Shown here: positions 51,236 through 64,000 of the stretch, one piece after another
Position numbering within the stretch: the stretch's first letter is position 1
Layout of the letters: each line of letters starts with the position of its first letter
NCBI RefSeq assembly: GCF_037975245.1
Contig: NC_092581.1
Location: 13,357,303-13,421,302 of the forward strand
DNA from: Apostichopus japonicus
Lineage: Eukaryota; Echinodermata; Holothuroidea; Aspidochirotida; Stichopodidae
Direction of reading: 5' to 3'
DNA length: 64,000 bases
Notes under the pieces: generated by a model
Seen by the model: the letters and a program-made list of their open reading frames with translations, nothing else
What the model was told of the DNA's origin: nothing
Database searches by the model: none
Made by a program: the position numbers and the translations under genes

Positions 51236-52069
51236 AGGTTTTCCTATTGTCAACCTTTTAAAAATAATCCTTTGGTATGCTAGAAAGGACCATATCTGTC
51301 TATATATATATATATATATAGTATCTATAGTTTAATACCTGGTAGACAATTACAAACTTTATCTTCCCCAATTAATCAATCTATTCCAAAAGATCTTCAA
51401 TAAATCCAACAAATTTCTCAAACAAATTCTGATAAATATTTTAAATCCTCTTTCAATAATGATGAATTCTTATTTGTATCCATGTTGGAAACATCCAACT
51501 CTCCTCGAAAGCTGTGCTTAACGAGGGCATGCATGATCCTTCTTGCATACCAAAGGATTATTTTTTAAAAGGTTGAAAATAGGCAAACCTTCTTTGTCAT
51601 ACAGAAAAAAAACCCAAACATTTGAGAGATTTAATTCTGTTTTTACATTAATATTGCGGGTTTCAAAATCTGCAGCATTAACTTATGCAGCATGTCCGGT
51701 AAGCTCTTTTAGAACCAGAAGGCTCGTCGGTGTTTGCCTGAGTGTTAAATTGAATCCAATCCAGAGATTTATCAATTCTAATAACGCCAACAAGAAGATG
51801 TTCTTTCAACTTCATATAAACAAAATCTGAGCACTTTTGGATGACATTGAACACCGGATCATCCTTGACGATTTTGTAACGACTTGTACACATCTTGCTG
51901 CTGGTGATAAAAGTCTGACTGTTTCCCAGTTGTATCTGTTTCTGCAGCTGACAACCGCAACTGATGGTCTTCTGCGTGACGTAAGAACCTTTAGTTGATG
52001 AGCACATTTATCAAGGGTCATCTCTCAAATGTTGATACAAAGTACTTTCATCATTTTATGTAAATAAAT

Positions 52070-53155
52070 TATTATTTATGTTCTTTGCTGATGGCAAGTC
52101 ATCTCTGTAACTTAATTATCTTGTTTATGTCATGTCATATTCCAACTGGAACTGGTTAAATTATCTGTTTGGTTTCGGGCTAATAAATTATCTTTAAACA
52201 TTGATAAAAACAAACTTTTTGATTTTTCGTCCTTACCAAAAAGCGGTCTGTGATATAAATATAAAGATTGATAATCAGCTGATTTGTAATGTTAGCACTA
52301 CTAAATTCCTTGGTGTGTTAATTGACAATCATATGAATTGGAAGTCAAATATTCATAAAGAACAAACTTATGTTGCTAGAATTTTAGGTGTCATGTATAA
52401 AATTAAATCATTTATTCCAAATAATATTCTACTCTCTATTTATAAAACTTTAATAATTCCGCATCTTCATTATTGTGCTATATCCTGTGCAAACTCTTCT
52501 CCCAATAAATTTAACTCCCTCTTTCTCCTACAAAAAGGAGCTGTAAGAATAATTTGTAATGCATCTTATCGTGATCATACCTCCCATTTATTTAGTGAGC
52601 TTAAGTTACTGGCAATTTTTGACATTTATCATTATCAGTTGGGTATTTATATGTTCAAGTGGTGGGAATGCTTTCTTCCAACAAAGGTTTCATCTTTTTT
52701 TCACTCCTACTAATACAATTCATGACCATAATACCAGACAATAGTCAAATTTATTTCGTGAACATACCTATTCTGCAACTTCATAACTAACTGTTAGATA
52801 TACTGTAACTAGGTTTTGGAATACCCTAGATACCCAGGTTAATAGTTCAAAATCACTTTTACATTTAAAAAAACAACTGAAAATGGTCTTATTAAATAAG
52901 CACGTGTAAAATTTCTAGTTTCTTTTCTTATGTTTAGGTGTATTTTGGTGGGGAGGTGTGTTTTTTTGTTGGTAGCCTAGACTTGATAAGCTCTGCTTCT
53001 GCCAGGTCTCCCCCACTTCACATCATTTGTATTTATCAATTGTTTAATTCATATTGAATGTATTTGTATTGTATATTCAAATGTTATATGTTCACTTTGT
53101 TTATGTTATGGTGAAGTGGAAATAAATATTTTTCAATTTCAATTTCAATTTAAAA
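52070..53155 (+). mobile_element. LINE 3' fragment (RT C-terminus), with TTTCAA tail repeats
   Basis: The frame at 52201-52713, with one frame change near its start (RANKLSLNIDK lies just upstream), encodes VSTTKFLGVLIDNHMNWKSN, IYKTLIIPHLHYCAISCANS and LLQKGAVRIICNASYRDHTS. These are the thumb-region motifs of Jockey/CR1/Crack-type non-LTR reverse transcriptases. The 3' end has AATAAATATT and then TTTCAA repeats (53130-53152), typical of LINEs with a short-repeat tail. The FADG at about 52083 replaces the usual FADD. Confidence 0.78.
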
Positions 53156-54316
53156 AAAGGGCCATAATATGATAAAAATATAGATTTATACGTCATAATC
53201 CTCAGTGCAATTCCTTCTCAATGCTTATCTTATTTGTGAGAAAAGAAAGTTCTTCTTTCTTTTCTGCCCGATGTGCTACATGAATCACCTTTAAAGTAAA
53301 GCATTGTTTGGTGTCATACTTGGATTTGTTCCGAGCCCATTTATCTCCTCTTTTGCGAAAAATTTTTTATTGGAAAAGGAGTTGTTCTTGTCTATTGTTA
53401 CAATCAACTTTCACCTTTGCCTCCTAAAGCGAGTGATAAACCAGAGATAACCAAAATGCATTTCGCTTACTTTGTAACATTCTATCAGACCATTTATAGT
53501 GTGTCCATACTCGTACCCCGTAAACTTCCAAAGTTGCAATGCAATCGTATTAGACATCATGATGGATTCATAGTCGTTTTCGAGTGCAATATTTGGTACT
53601 TGTATTAACCATTGTAGTGTAATTACTGTGTAATCGTACTCGACGCTCTTCATCTCGATTTTTATCAAATGAAGGACTTGCCATCTTTCATTTTGCAGAA
53701 GTTTCCATGACATAGTCGGTAATTGCCAGTGCAGAGATCTATACCTCTCTTGTATTACCTTATTTTGCTTGCTTGCTTTCTTGCTTGCTGAAATTTTGTC
53801 TGGCCCCCTAAATTTTGAGACCTAGCTACGTGCCACCACTACCCAAACCGCCTTCAATCTGAGTTCCTGACGATAGTGGAAAGCCATAATATGTATAACC
53901 GCATAACGACGAATTTAGATTTCGAGCAATTTATCACAAAAATTTTGTTACACCTGTTCAAGATCAGGAGAAACGGCGGTCTCGGATTGGCCTAAAATGT
54001 TTCTTCAACGTGTTTCTTCCTGTTATCAATAAATAAATCTCGTTGGTACCTGAACAATTAACGGGACCCAATGAAATTGGGACCCATAAATATAATTAGG
54101 AAAAACGTGGGTGACAGCCTTTCCCCCCCCCCCCCTTCCACCATCCCCGATGGATCTGCCTATGGACACAATTTCAACCTCATTGTTTAATCAGAATAGG
54201 TTATCCAGATCACCGTGACTCAAATAGCAGGAAAACATGAGCATAATTCGACTTCTTCTTTTTAAGACCTCTGTTGATATGACACGACATTCGACCTCTG
54301 TTGCCCTGGCATGACC
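53156..54316. other. Intergenic stretch, nothing recognised
   Basis: No gene or element assigned. Contains a long C run near 54123. The short ORFs on both strands at 53411-53713 have no domain. Confidence 0.45.
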
Positions 54317-57300
54317 TAAGATAAGATAAGATAAGTAAAACTTTATTGATCCCAAAAGGAAATTCAGGCACTCGCTCATAAAACAATGAAAATGTTACAA
54401 AAATAGATGTGTATATTGTACAATAAGACAGTAAGAATAATAAGAAAAAGTCAATATATGAAAGTCAACGTAACAAAACCTCATTGAAAAGCTTAACTGC
54501 ACGGGGTATGAAAGAATCTCTGTATCTATTGGTTTTGAGACACGGAAGTCTCAACCTGCCACTGCCTCTGGACATCTGACTATTATGAAGTAGCTCATCG
54601 AGTAGGTGGGTATGGTTCTTCCATACCGCGTCCAGTTTGGACTTGAGAAGGCTGTGGTAGACCGAGTCAATGGAAGGCAAGGGTTCCCCGACTACTCTCT
54701 CCGCTTTCTTATTGATGCTGTTAATACGATCTATTTCATGTTTGTTTACATTCCCACCCCAGCAAATCAAGCAATAACGCCAAATCCCGCTAATGGTACA
54801 ATTATAAAACATTTCAAGGATGTCATGACGAACATCAAAATTCGACATCTTACGGAGGCAGTGCAATCTAGAATTCAACTTTTTAACCAATATATCAATA
54901 TGATCTCCCCATGCCAAGTGATAATTCAGCACTACCCAAGATACTTATATGACGTAACACGATCAACTAAACTTCCTTTGACAACAACATGGGGTGGAGG
55001 ATTAGTATTGCGACGAAAATCAATAATCATTTCTTTGGTCTTAGCAACTTTTATTTGGAGGAAGTTAAGATCACAGTAGTTCACAAAAGACTGAATTTGA
55101 CGTAAGTAAGCTTCATCACTGTTACCATTGACTAAGCCAATCATGGCAGTATCGTCAGCAAACTTGATGAGCGAGCACCCTTGTTCTGATGACCTAGCAT
55201 CGTACGTGTAAAGTGTGAATAGGAACGGTGCTAGAACTGTTCCCTAGGGTGCCCCTGTATTTGAAAGAATGACATCGGAGAGACACGAATGGCTGAGTTT
55301 CACCAACTGAGTTCTGTTAGTTAAATAGTTTAAAATCCAGTGAATAAAACCCCCGGGAACGTCCATATTCTTAAGTTTACTGACTGAAATATGTGGTTGG
55401 ATAGTGTTGAATGCAGACAAAAAGTCGAAAAATGTCACACGGGCGAAATGTCCTCGGCAAGAATGTTCTAAATGAGAATATAGTTTTTGAAGGATCAAAA
55501 GAATGGCATCTTCACAACTTCGATCTGATTGGTATGCAAACTGGAAAGGATCTAAAAATGGAGTTACGAATGGTCTAAAGCGTTCTAAATATATACGTTC
55601 ACAAACTTTCATTGGCACAGCAGTGACGGCAACAGGACGTAAGTCATTCAAATATGTTATTGCACTGTTTTAGGTACTGGTATGATCAGGGGCGGCGATC
55701 TGTTTCAAATATTGGGGGGACCTTTGCTTGGATGCAGGCGAATTACTATCAAAGCGGAGCGCCACCATTGGTTGGCGCGCAGCGTACAAGAAAATTTCTG
55801 GTTTTCATAGCCCCCCAGATCACCGGAAATGGCACTTCTCGGGCTTGAAAATGACCATCCAGATGTACACTTTTGCCTGAGAACCAAGTTTTTCCTAATA
55901 GTTTTTTTTTTTCATTCATAACCTTTTTTCAAGATTGTCACCAGTCACATATCATGTTCGACCTCATTGCAGATCCTGTGGATCATTGCTTTTGTAGGTA
56001 ATTCTACGTAACGCCCCACAATACCCGTCAGCCCCACTTTTCCAGGTTTTAAGCCCATTATTTGTTCAGAATTTGAATAATAAATTCACTTCAAAACATA
56101 CCCATAATGTTGCACAAAATTTCATCTATGGACAACCAATATAGAAAAACACCCCCTCAACCCCTAATAGACCGGTCGAAATTGCACGAGTAGAGGGAAG
56201 TATGATGAAGAATGTTGGTCAAGGAATTTTCGAAAATTCAGACACAGTTAAATTATTGTGTACAAATATTAAAACCTCTTATAACGGCTACTATAAAACT
56301 TCGATATCATAGAAAATACCCCAAAAATATGCTCGAGGGGGAGGGCGGTCTCCATCCTTCACCCCCCCCCCCCCCCCCTCCCTTGGCTACGCACCTGCGG
56401 TAAGAAATCTTGTAGGAAACAGGCCAAATGGAAACCCAGTGAACCCATATCGATGTGGATCATATATCTATGATTGTACGTACTTACACTCATACACAAG
56501 ATGCAAACCAAATTTCATTACGGATGCAGTCCGTCTAGCTATTCATTTCGAGAGAAAAAAGTAAAAACTACTTTCGGTCATATATAGTAACAAATTGTGA
56601 CACGGTTAGACAGGCGCCTTGCGAGGAATTTGCCAAGGGAGGGGCAAAGCTTGTACGCAGACTTTCTAATTGTAGCGCCACCATAAGTTGGCGCGAAGCG
56701 CAGAAGAAAATTTTCGCCGAAAATGCCTCCCAGATCGCTGGAAATAGCACTTCCCAGGCCTTGTAACTTGCATCTAAGCATTTTCTATTTTGAAATTACT
56801 AGTGATATCATAAAAAAATACAAAACATATGCTTAAAAAAAAACTATGCCACCAAATATTGGGGGGATATTAGATACTATATCCCCCACCTAAAATATTG
56901 GGGGGACATGTCCCTCCCGTCCCCCCCCCATGATCGCCGCCCATGGGTATGATACATGATTGCTTCCATAAGTTGGGTATAACACGGGTCTTGAAAGATT
57001 GATTGAAAATATACGTTAAAATGTTCGAAAGTTGTATTGCACATTGTTTTAAGACCCGCGGGGAGAGCTTGTCTGGTCCGGCAGCCTTCGATGAGTGAAA
57101 TCTTGACAAATGACGACGAACCTCCCCTACAGTAACCGTGATGTCAGAGTCAGAATTTGCGAACTGCTGTTGAAAATCGTCGAAAAATCCTGTCGATCGA
57201 AACGATTATAAAAGCAATTCAGTTCGTTCACATAGTCTTCATCCACTCTAGGTAATAGGCAAGATTTCGGTTTATTGTTGTATCCACTCATCAAGTGCAC

Positions 57301-57949
57301 GCCTTCCCAGACGCGCTTCACGTTGCCACCAGTAAAATGCCCTTCAACTTTGACCTTGTACGCTGCCCTATCCTCGCGAATAATCCTTTTCAGTTCAGAC
57401 CGGATTTTCTACAATCCCTCATGATCTCCTTTACCGAAGAGCCCTTCTTCCTATTGATGACGTCCTTTACCCATTTCGTAATCCAAGGTTTGTCGTTAGG
57501 ATAAACTTTAATCTGCTTTGTTGGAATTGTAAGTTAAACACAGAAATTGATGTAATCGCTTACTGTTTCGGTCAACTCATCCAAGTCCCCGGCAGCGTCT
57601 ATAAAGGCATTCCAATCAGTAGCATACAGTTCAGCTCTAAGATGTTCTTAGCTGTCTTCATTCCATTGTTGAACAGTCACGGTCGACGGTTTCTGCCTCT
57701 GAACAATAGGTCTGTACTTGGGTAGTAAGTTGATGAGGTTATGATCGGCAATACCAAGCGCTGGCAATGAATAGAGTTGTAGGCATCCTTTACGTTTGAA
57801 GAGAGCAAATCCAGGGTAGCAGTAGCTCGTGTTGTGCAAGTCACATGTTGATAGTAGTGCACATTACTTTTCCGGAGGCTAAAAAAGTTAAAAGTTGAAG
57901 GTTTACAGTCTTGTATGAGGCTAATGCCTCCTCACACGACTTTACCTTG
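54317..57949 (-). mobile_element. L2/CR1/Rex1-like LINE, 5' truncated, split by a hAT MITE
   Basis: Minus strand. The 3' terminus (54317-54350) is TTTTGGGATCAATAAAGTTT followed by (CTTAT) repeats. ORF2 pieces from 5' to 3': endonuclease end (57890-57648; ATATLDLLSSNVKDAYNS, ADHNLINLLPKY), linker region (57321-57127), RT start SRFHSSKAAGPDKLSPRVLK (57109-56955), then after the MITE NDLRPVAVTAVPMKVCERIY, FDFLSAFNTIQPH and a GAP stop at 55244, then IKFADDTAM, CDLNFLQIKVAKTKEMIIDF and the thumb (54932-54465). Several stops and frame changes make it a dead copy. Confidence 0.88.
55687..56945. mobile_element. Non-autonomous hAT (MITE), 1259 bp, inside the LINE
   Basis: 8-bp duplication GGTATGAT at 55679-55686 and 56946-56953. 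Terminal inverted repeat CAGGGGCGGCGATC against CATGGGCGGCGATC. The module GCGCCACCA...TTGGCGCG occurs twice in it (55759-55780 and 56674-56694), each followed by similar sequence (CAGATC, GGAAAT(G/A)GCACTTC), suggesting an internal duplication or one related element inside another. Related to the MITE at 8844-9637. Confidence 0.9.
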
Positions 57950-58358
57950 AAGTTTCAAATTCTACACTTAATAATTTCATGCAGAGTATAAAATAAATCT
58001 ACCTTCTAAAAGTAGCGTGATAGTTATGCAAACTACATAAACAAGCTTTCGACATCGCTTAAAGCATCGGTTCATGTAGTAAGCCTACATAAACCTAGCC
58101 TGCTATCGCCGGCACGCTTTGCCGGTTACTTGGTTACATATGTAGTACCGTATGCGTTACTATTTGCCGCACAGCAGATTCATAACAGTGAACCAGCACA
58201 GTCTTAGTATAATACAACTTTGATTTGATTTAAGTAACCAGTTTATTACTGCCCTATTTAGGCTAGATGTACAGCTGAACAGCAAAACTGCTCTGCTCAG
58301 TGGGTTTGGATTTTGACCGATTAAGCCAATTTATGAATGTGGTCTGAACACTGCACTT

Positions 58359-60625
58359 AAGTGAAAAATGATTTTTTTTTTTTTACCAAAATGATAATTT
58401 TCATAGTCGTCGCAATAAAAACCACAACAGAATTTTATGCAATTATCATTTTAGGTCCATAAAGATGTTTTTTCAGAGATTTCAGTATGCACGGTGCAGT
58501 GTGTAAATACACATATGAGCAATACTGTGTAAGCAGTAACCAGGTCGACGTCTGCAACATTTCCAGTCACCAATTTTGATAAGCTTGACCAATTTGGGTG
58601 CATTTATGGTTCTTGCAGGTTTTATTGGTATCCCTGATCACAGTTCACTTGGTCTGGCTTGCCCTACCTGCAGAAACATCATCCAGAGAAGGGTCAGTGC
58701 GGAGGGCTTTTTCGTCTCTGGCTCTGAAAAGTGATGAAAACTACGTTTGTTTAGCTCAGCTGATTCCTCCCAAACTGACCTACAGGACATACCCCAATGT
58801 ATTCCTGAACTGTTTGGAACATTTTAAACTGATATTGCATGTCACTCCAGTGCAATTGTTAAGTTACTAAGAATAAGAGAAGAGAATTGAAGGTGTTCTT
58901 TGCCGAAACTGGATCATCGGGATTTGTTAACCACAGCCTCACTGTCACAGTATGTACAATAGTGAAAAGGAAAGCTTACTGGAATGCTATCTAGATACAC
59001 TGTTCACCTCAATAGCATATCCAGTCCATTTAAAGGTTTGTGCATAGGTTGTTACAATGTATTAAAGACAGTTATAAGAGAAGAGAGGAGGATAGGGGGG
59101 CATATTTCATGATAAAACATTCAAATTTGTTGCTCCGGCAAAGAACAACAACGTCAAATTACCGTATTCTCCATTGGTGTCAAGCACTGGTTCCTATAGT
59201 TACTACAGTAGATCTCCCATGGAAGCATCAGGACATCTCTTTCTGCTGTCAGAGTTGTTTGGGATTTGTTGTTACCTCATCTAACCAGTTGAGTCCATTA
59301 ATACCACACCCATTCAAAGTATATTGCTGTGAATGCTGAGGACTTAGCACATCAACTTTCTCTGAAAATTGACAAACAACAGAAAATTGATGAGGAGTGA
59401 GTAGGCTCAAAAACCCCTTGATGCACATTATGCAGGAGCAGAAAATCCATACCTTTGTGGATTATTTGCTAAATAAGACTCAAAACATTCTCTGTGTAAG
59501 GTATTAGCACTCAGCAGCCACTCCACTTAGGATACAGACCTCATACAACATTGTGCTACAGCTGGTGTAGACTTGGTCTAGGATACTAACATAGCGTCAT
59601 TATGAATCTGAGGCCTAGGCCTAGGCTAACAACATTAGGGGTATTTCATGCATTGAAACTGAGTTTTTGTCCTTAGTTAAACACCAGGTACTTCCAACTT
59701 TAGCAAAAATAATCTAAAATATGATTACCATGTACTTTAGGTGCCCACAGATGTCAAATTTCACTGAACTTAGTCGTTCACGTCACACACACTGCAGGCA
59801 TTTTGGTCTGATTCTGAGGGATTTTGAATTTCGTGCATTTGGTACCTACTTAGCAGATTCGAGGCAGGAATCATATTACGGAAGCCTTGGTAGGTCAAGG
59901 CTTAATGATCCAATAGTTTATTGGGGAGGAAAACTGGTCAGAAATGCTCAGAATGCTGTTCTAGTCTAATGTATAGAAACGCACATGCTCTTTGTGGTAC
60001 TTTAAGGCTGTAATACTAATTTATGCGTAAAAATCACCCAGATTGAAATTTTCTGACGTTTGCTTGAAAACACATTTTTACACACCATAGCAACTACTTT
60101 GATCCAAAATTGGGACTTCTAGCACTTAAAATGAAAAATTTGGCATTTTTGCTTAAGGTAGCATACGCCCATTAAAAGCCCCATTGACTTACACACTAAA
60201 TCACAAAAGTAATGTGGTCTCTAAGTCTAGATAGAAGTTTTCACTAGCTAAACGCTACCCATCACCGGATAGCTGACAAGTTGGCCTTTCATGGCACCAT
60301 CAATTTTTTGTACCATGACCGTGAAGATTTTTTGCTATCCGAGCCGGAAGTTTTCGTCACTTGTAAACAAACCTCTTCACTCAGTGGTAAACAAATTTCC
60401 TACGCTGCTCCTGGGAGGCCTAAAGGGGTCTAAAATTGCCTCAATTGACCCAATTTTTTCACCACATGTACTTCCATTCATGCTCTTCAACATGCAAGCC
60501 ACACAAAACTAGATTATGATTGATAACACGTCACAAAAGATGTTCTCCCGCTGCTTTTTGGCACTTTTCCTGAAGGAGAACAATCGAGCGGATTGATATA
60601 GACTCTAATAGGAGTATGCCACCTT
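58359..60625. mobile_element. Insertion of about 2.27 kb specific to copy B, unclassified
   Basis: Copy A reads CTGCACTTGTGATTGCG at 9850-9866; in copy B about 2.27 kb separates CTGCACTT from GTGATTGCG. The right part is bounded by an inverted repeat: AAGGTAGCATACGCCCATTA at 60155 and, reverse-complemented, AAGGTGGCATACTCCTATTA at 60625. Words near 60175 (AAAAGCCCCATTGACTT) recur in the Kolobok spacer near 26438 (AAAAGCCCTATTGACTT). A short ORF at 59040-59339 is Cys/Trp-containing, but I do not recognise it. A three-base CTT duplication flanks the insert. Confidence 0.6.
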
Positions 60626-61452
60626 GTGATTGCGCTAAGCTGACAGCCTCGTTGGAGCTAGCGGCCACTAAGTGTAAGCCTAGGCCACTAGTATTCTGTA
60701 TATAACATTACTGCACTGTTTTGTATGTCTATGTATATGCGAAATATATTAACTGAACTGAACTAGTCCAGACTTGTAACAGCAGCTGATTGGAGGAAAA
60801 GGTGATCAACCACGCATAACGTAGATGAATACTCTATTGGCTATAAACTGGCATATGAGCACCATCAATGTAGCAAAAAATTCTTGAAGGGGACACCACC
60901 TCCCCTTTGACTCCTCCACCCAGGACGGCCATCAGTGCAAACAATTCCTGGGCACATCCCTGCATCAACTTTTAAGTAATCACGACTACAGCTAATCAAG
61001 AGTTGTTCTTGGTTCATCCGTGGGCTGACAGTCGTTTCCAATGGTAACCAACTTCTGTTGGTTCTTCTAGTAGCTTTATACTAAGTCTTTGCTTCGTTGG
61101 TGATAAGTCTACAGCAGGGTGTTGATTGATTAATTAATTGATTTGATTTGATTTCGTTAGAGTTCATTCATCTGGAGGTGTGTGTTGTTCATGTTTTTTC
61201 TCTACACTGCTAACTCCATACAATACTCCAATACTTAAAGACCAGTAACCGGGCACATTCCATGTAACAACGTTTGGTCGAAATGTCACTGCAGTCAGTA
61301 ATGTAATAGGCTGCATTCCTAGATGCCTGCATTGCCTGTTAGTAAGTATCACCTAGGCCCTTGCTGACCTTGCTAAATCAGTAAATGTACTGCATATTGA
61401 GAACCAGTTTTGTGATGCATATGACAAGTATTTACGTTTTGATATTCCAGCC

Positions 61453-62131
61453 CAGGGGCGTATCCAGGATTTTCCACTAGGGGGGGGGGGCGTCAGGCAT
61501 GAATGATCGCCGTCCTGGGGATGGGTCTAAGGGGAGGGGTGGACAATTTTTGCTTTCGAAGAAGGGCTGAAATGCAAAATGGTGCCATATGTAATCCATT
61601 TTTCGACCTTAATAATAAGCAACATTTCCAGTAAAAATGGACACAAAATGCACAATTTAGTATGGCTGGCATGTCACTTAGTGTTTGTAAAACTTGTGAC
61701 CGACTGGGAAATCTGGTGATTGCCAAGTTTCACCATCAAAGCCTTTTAAGAAATTTATGAATTTTACTTTAGTTTATCAATGATTTACAACATGAAGTTT
61801 GGCAACAATAGCAAAATGGTCTGACTGTACAGTGGTTGCATTACTGCTAAATTTGACTGAAATTGATGCAGAGATATCATAATTACTTCTCTTCCATTGG
61901 GTTAAGAAATGTCATCCTTCGTGGATGCTTGCGACTGTAGATGTTGACAATTTCATCATAGTCCAAGGCAATGTCCTTATGGGGGGGGGGGGGGGGGGGT
62001 TGAGCGATCACCGACATCTCACATAAAGGTCGTCATCAATTTTTTTTTTTTTTGCTTCACTTTTTTTTTTTGGTGACGGCCAATAGGGGGCGCGCGCCTG
62101 TTGCGCCCCCCCCCCCCTGGATACGCCCCTG
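61453..62131. mobile_element. hAT-like MITE, 679 bp, specific to copy B
   Basis: Copy A is uninterrupted (GATATTCCAGCCAATATCG near 10668). Terminal inverted repeats CAGGGGCGTATCCAGG and CCTGGATACGCCCCTG, each followed inward by long G or C runs. The flanking duplication visible is only CAGCC, not 8 bp, so the superfamily is less sure. No transposase. Confidence 0.8.
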
Positions 62132-62162
62132 CAGCCAAGATCGTGCATGAATACATGCGTAA

Positions 62163-62411
<249 letters not shown>

Positions 62412-63029
62412 TAGCCATCAAGGCATCAATAACGTTTTAAAAACTAGCTATTCCATTTTGAGATCAACAAAAATTGTAAAGAAGGATACATTTATTTTAC
62501 GCAATCTGAGAGGCTTTCTGAAAACGAAAAACTTTGTGAGTAATGCGGAACATATAACCCCACTGAATTTTACAGAGAATTGTGTTGTTAAGTACATTTT
62601 GCTGAAATCAAATTCATCTCCAAACTGACTGTTTTATAAAGATGTTAAAGCAATGTGAATTATATTCACCGCAATACACTTTATTACTGGATTAACAATT
62701 CCATAACAGTTATTTCTTTCTGAAAAAAATTGGTCAATAAATCTGGCAGATATAGAAAGTATACAATATGGATGTTAAAAGCAAATTTTGAATGTGTAAA
62801 TAATTGAAAACCAAAACAATGTCTTGAGTTTAATATAATGAAACAAAAATTGAAGAAAGAGTATTAAGGAAGTAATTGAAAAAGGCAATAAAAATATCTC
62901 CTTTGCTCATTTGAAAACTGAAATCTCTCTCCATATTGTGAGTGAACGAGGGTACGTCATGTGACTTTGACTGTACATGAATATTATTTTAAGATATCGG
63001 GTAGTTAGTTAAGATTTTTGTTTGGCTAA

Positions 63030-63230
<201 letters not shown>

Positions 63231-64000
63231 TAAAGATTCAATTTCCAATTTATTTCTATTTGTTTCAATCGGTTACAACCGACTTCAACTAGTCAAACCT
63301 TCAGACGAAACGGACTCGAACCTTGTGTATATTAGACTCCCTTTGCCAAAAGGGATTTTATTGTTTGGTTGGTATTTGTGTGACTCTTTGTTTGTAGTTA
63401 AGCATGTTGTTTCAAAAAAAAACTTCTGGATGAATTTTTTATATTTGGTAAACAGATTACCACTTTAACAGTGTTTACACGACAATCCAATCATGTGATT
63501 TTGGAAGAGGTCAAAGGTCATATGAGTATAGCAGAATTTAAAATCTGACAACCCTTTAAGACCAAATTAATGGCTCAAGCTGTGATTAATTTATGTTCTT
63601 CATATTATGTAGGTTATCCACCATGCTTCAATTTTTTTGGGTGAAACTCTTGCTGGTTAACAAGGCGTTCCTTTAAATTTACTTGAAATTTTTTGGCATC
63701 GGCTGCTTTGTACACTTAGGTGAAAGTCGCATAGCCCAATAACATATCTTGCATCTGTACAATTGAAACATTGAAGTAGAGAGTGTAATTACCGGCCAGG
63801 AGAGAAGTGATGACCAGCCCTCACCTGTAAAGTTGTTTTGAGAATTCTGATACTGCAAATGTCAATCGGCCTTTATTAACCTGCCAGTATTTTGAGATGT
63901 CTTACATTTCTTTCTCAAAACATTTCAAACATTTTCATTTCAAAAAGCTGTTTTAAACAGTTGCCTCAGCAGACACAAGTAGTGTGAAGACTGACTGCAT

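Noticed and set aside
54606-55079. 157-codon plus-strand ORF
   Set aside because: It is antisense to the LINE reverse transcriptase frames, which have clear RT motifs.

Overview
The window looks like nuclear DNA of an invertebrate animal, plausibly an echinoderm such as a sea cucumber. Genes are split by introns with GT/AG boundaries, there are no bacterial-style operons, and microsatellites and many transposon classes are present. The species is an inference; nothing in the sequence names it.

Two host genes are visible, both on the + strand. (1) RBBP4/RBAP48-type WD40 histone chaperone: four exons lie between 1715 and 12969, and the last one carries a -1 frameshift. Two of these exons occur again at 62340-62402 and 63075-63229 inside a near-identical duplicated block (2355-12552 against 57950-64000). 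(2) A receptor tyrosine kinase with thirteen recognisable coding exons from 15682 to 50574. The exons join in phase to give 901 codons: signal peptide, VWC domain, unknown domain, VWC domain, second copy of the unknown domain, transmembrane helix, kinase domain and acidic tail. Its catalytic loop reads HGD instead of HRD.

Most of the rest is mobile DNA, often datable by nesting. A 6.3 kb Ginger1 transposon (2518-8805, CCGG target duplication, decayed Gypsy-integrase-like transposase) and a hAT MITE (8844-9637) sit in RBBP4 copy A, and copy B preserves both empty sites. Copy B has its own insertions (58359-60625 and 61453-62131). The big RTK intron 21151-34695 holds a Penelope-like retroelement flanked by TA microsatellites. 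Its reverse transcriptase ORF is split by a 10.7 kb Kolobok element (22310-33012, TTAA duplication). That element carries an intact six-exon transposase gene (758 codons) on the - strand and, convergently, a gene with a Cys-rich domain and a P2X7 'ballast'-like domain.

Further elements are a hAT MITE (16505-18059), a Tx1/L1-like LINE relic on the - strand (36992-39560), two foldback elements inside RTK introns (about 41947-43124 and 45526-47284), a tRNA-like/hammerhead-ribozyme repeat downstream of the RTK (50816-51235), a LINE 3' fragment (52070-53155), and an L2/CR1-like LINE (54317-57949, - strand) split by a hAT MITE (55687-56945). The 5' end of that LINE coincides with the edge of the duplicated block. 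A related LINE starts at the left edge of the window (1-628, - strand).
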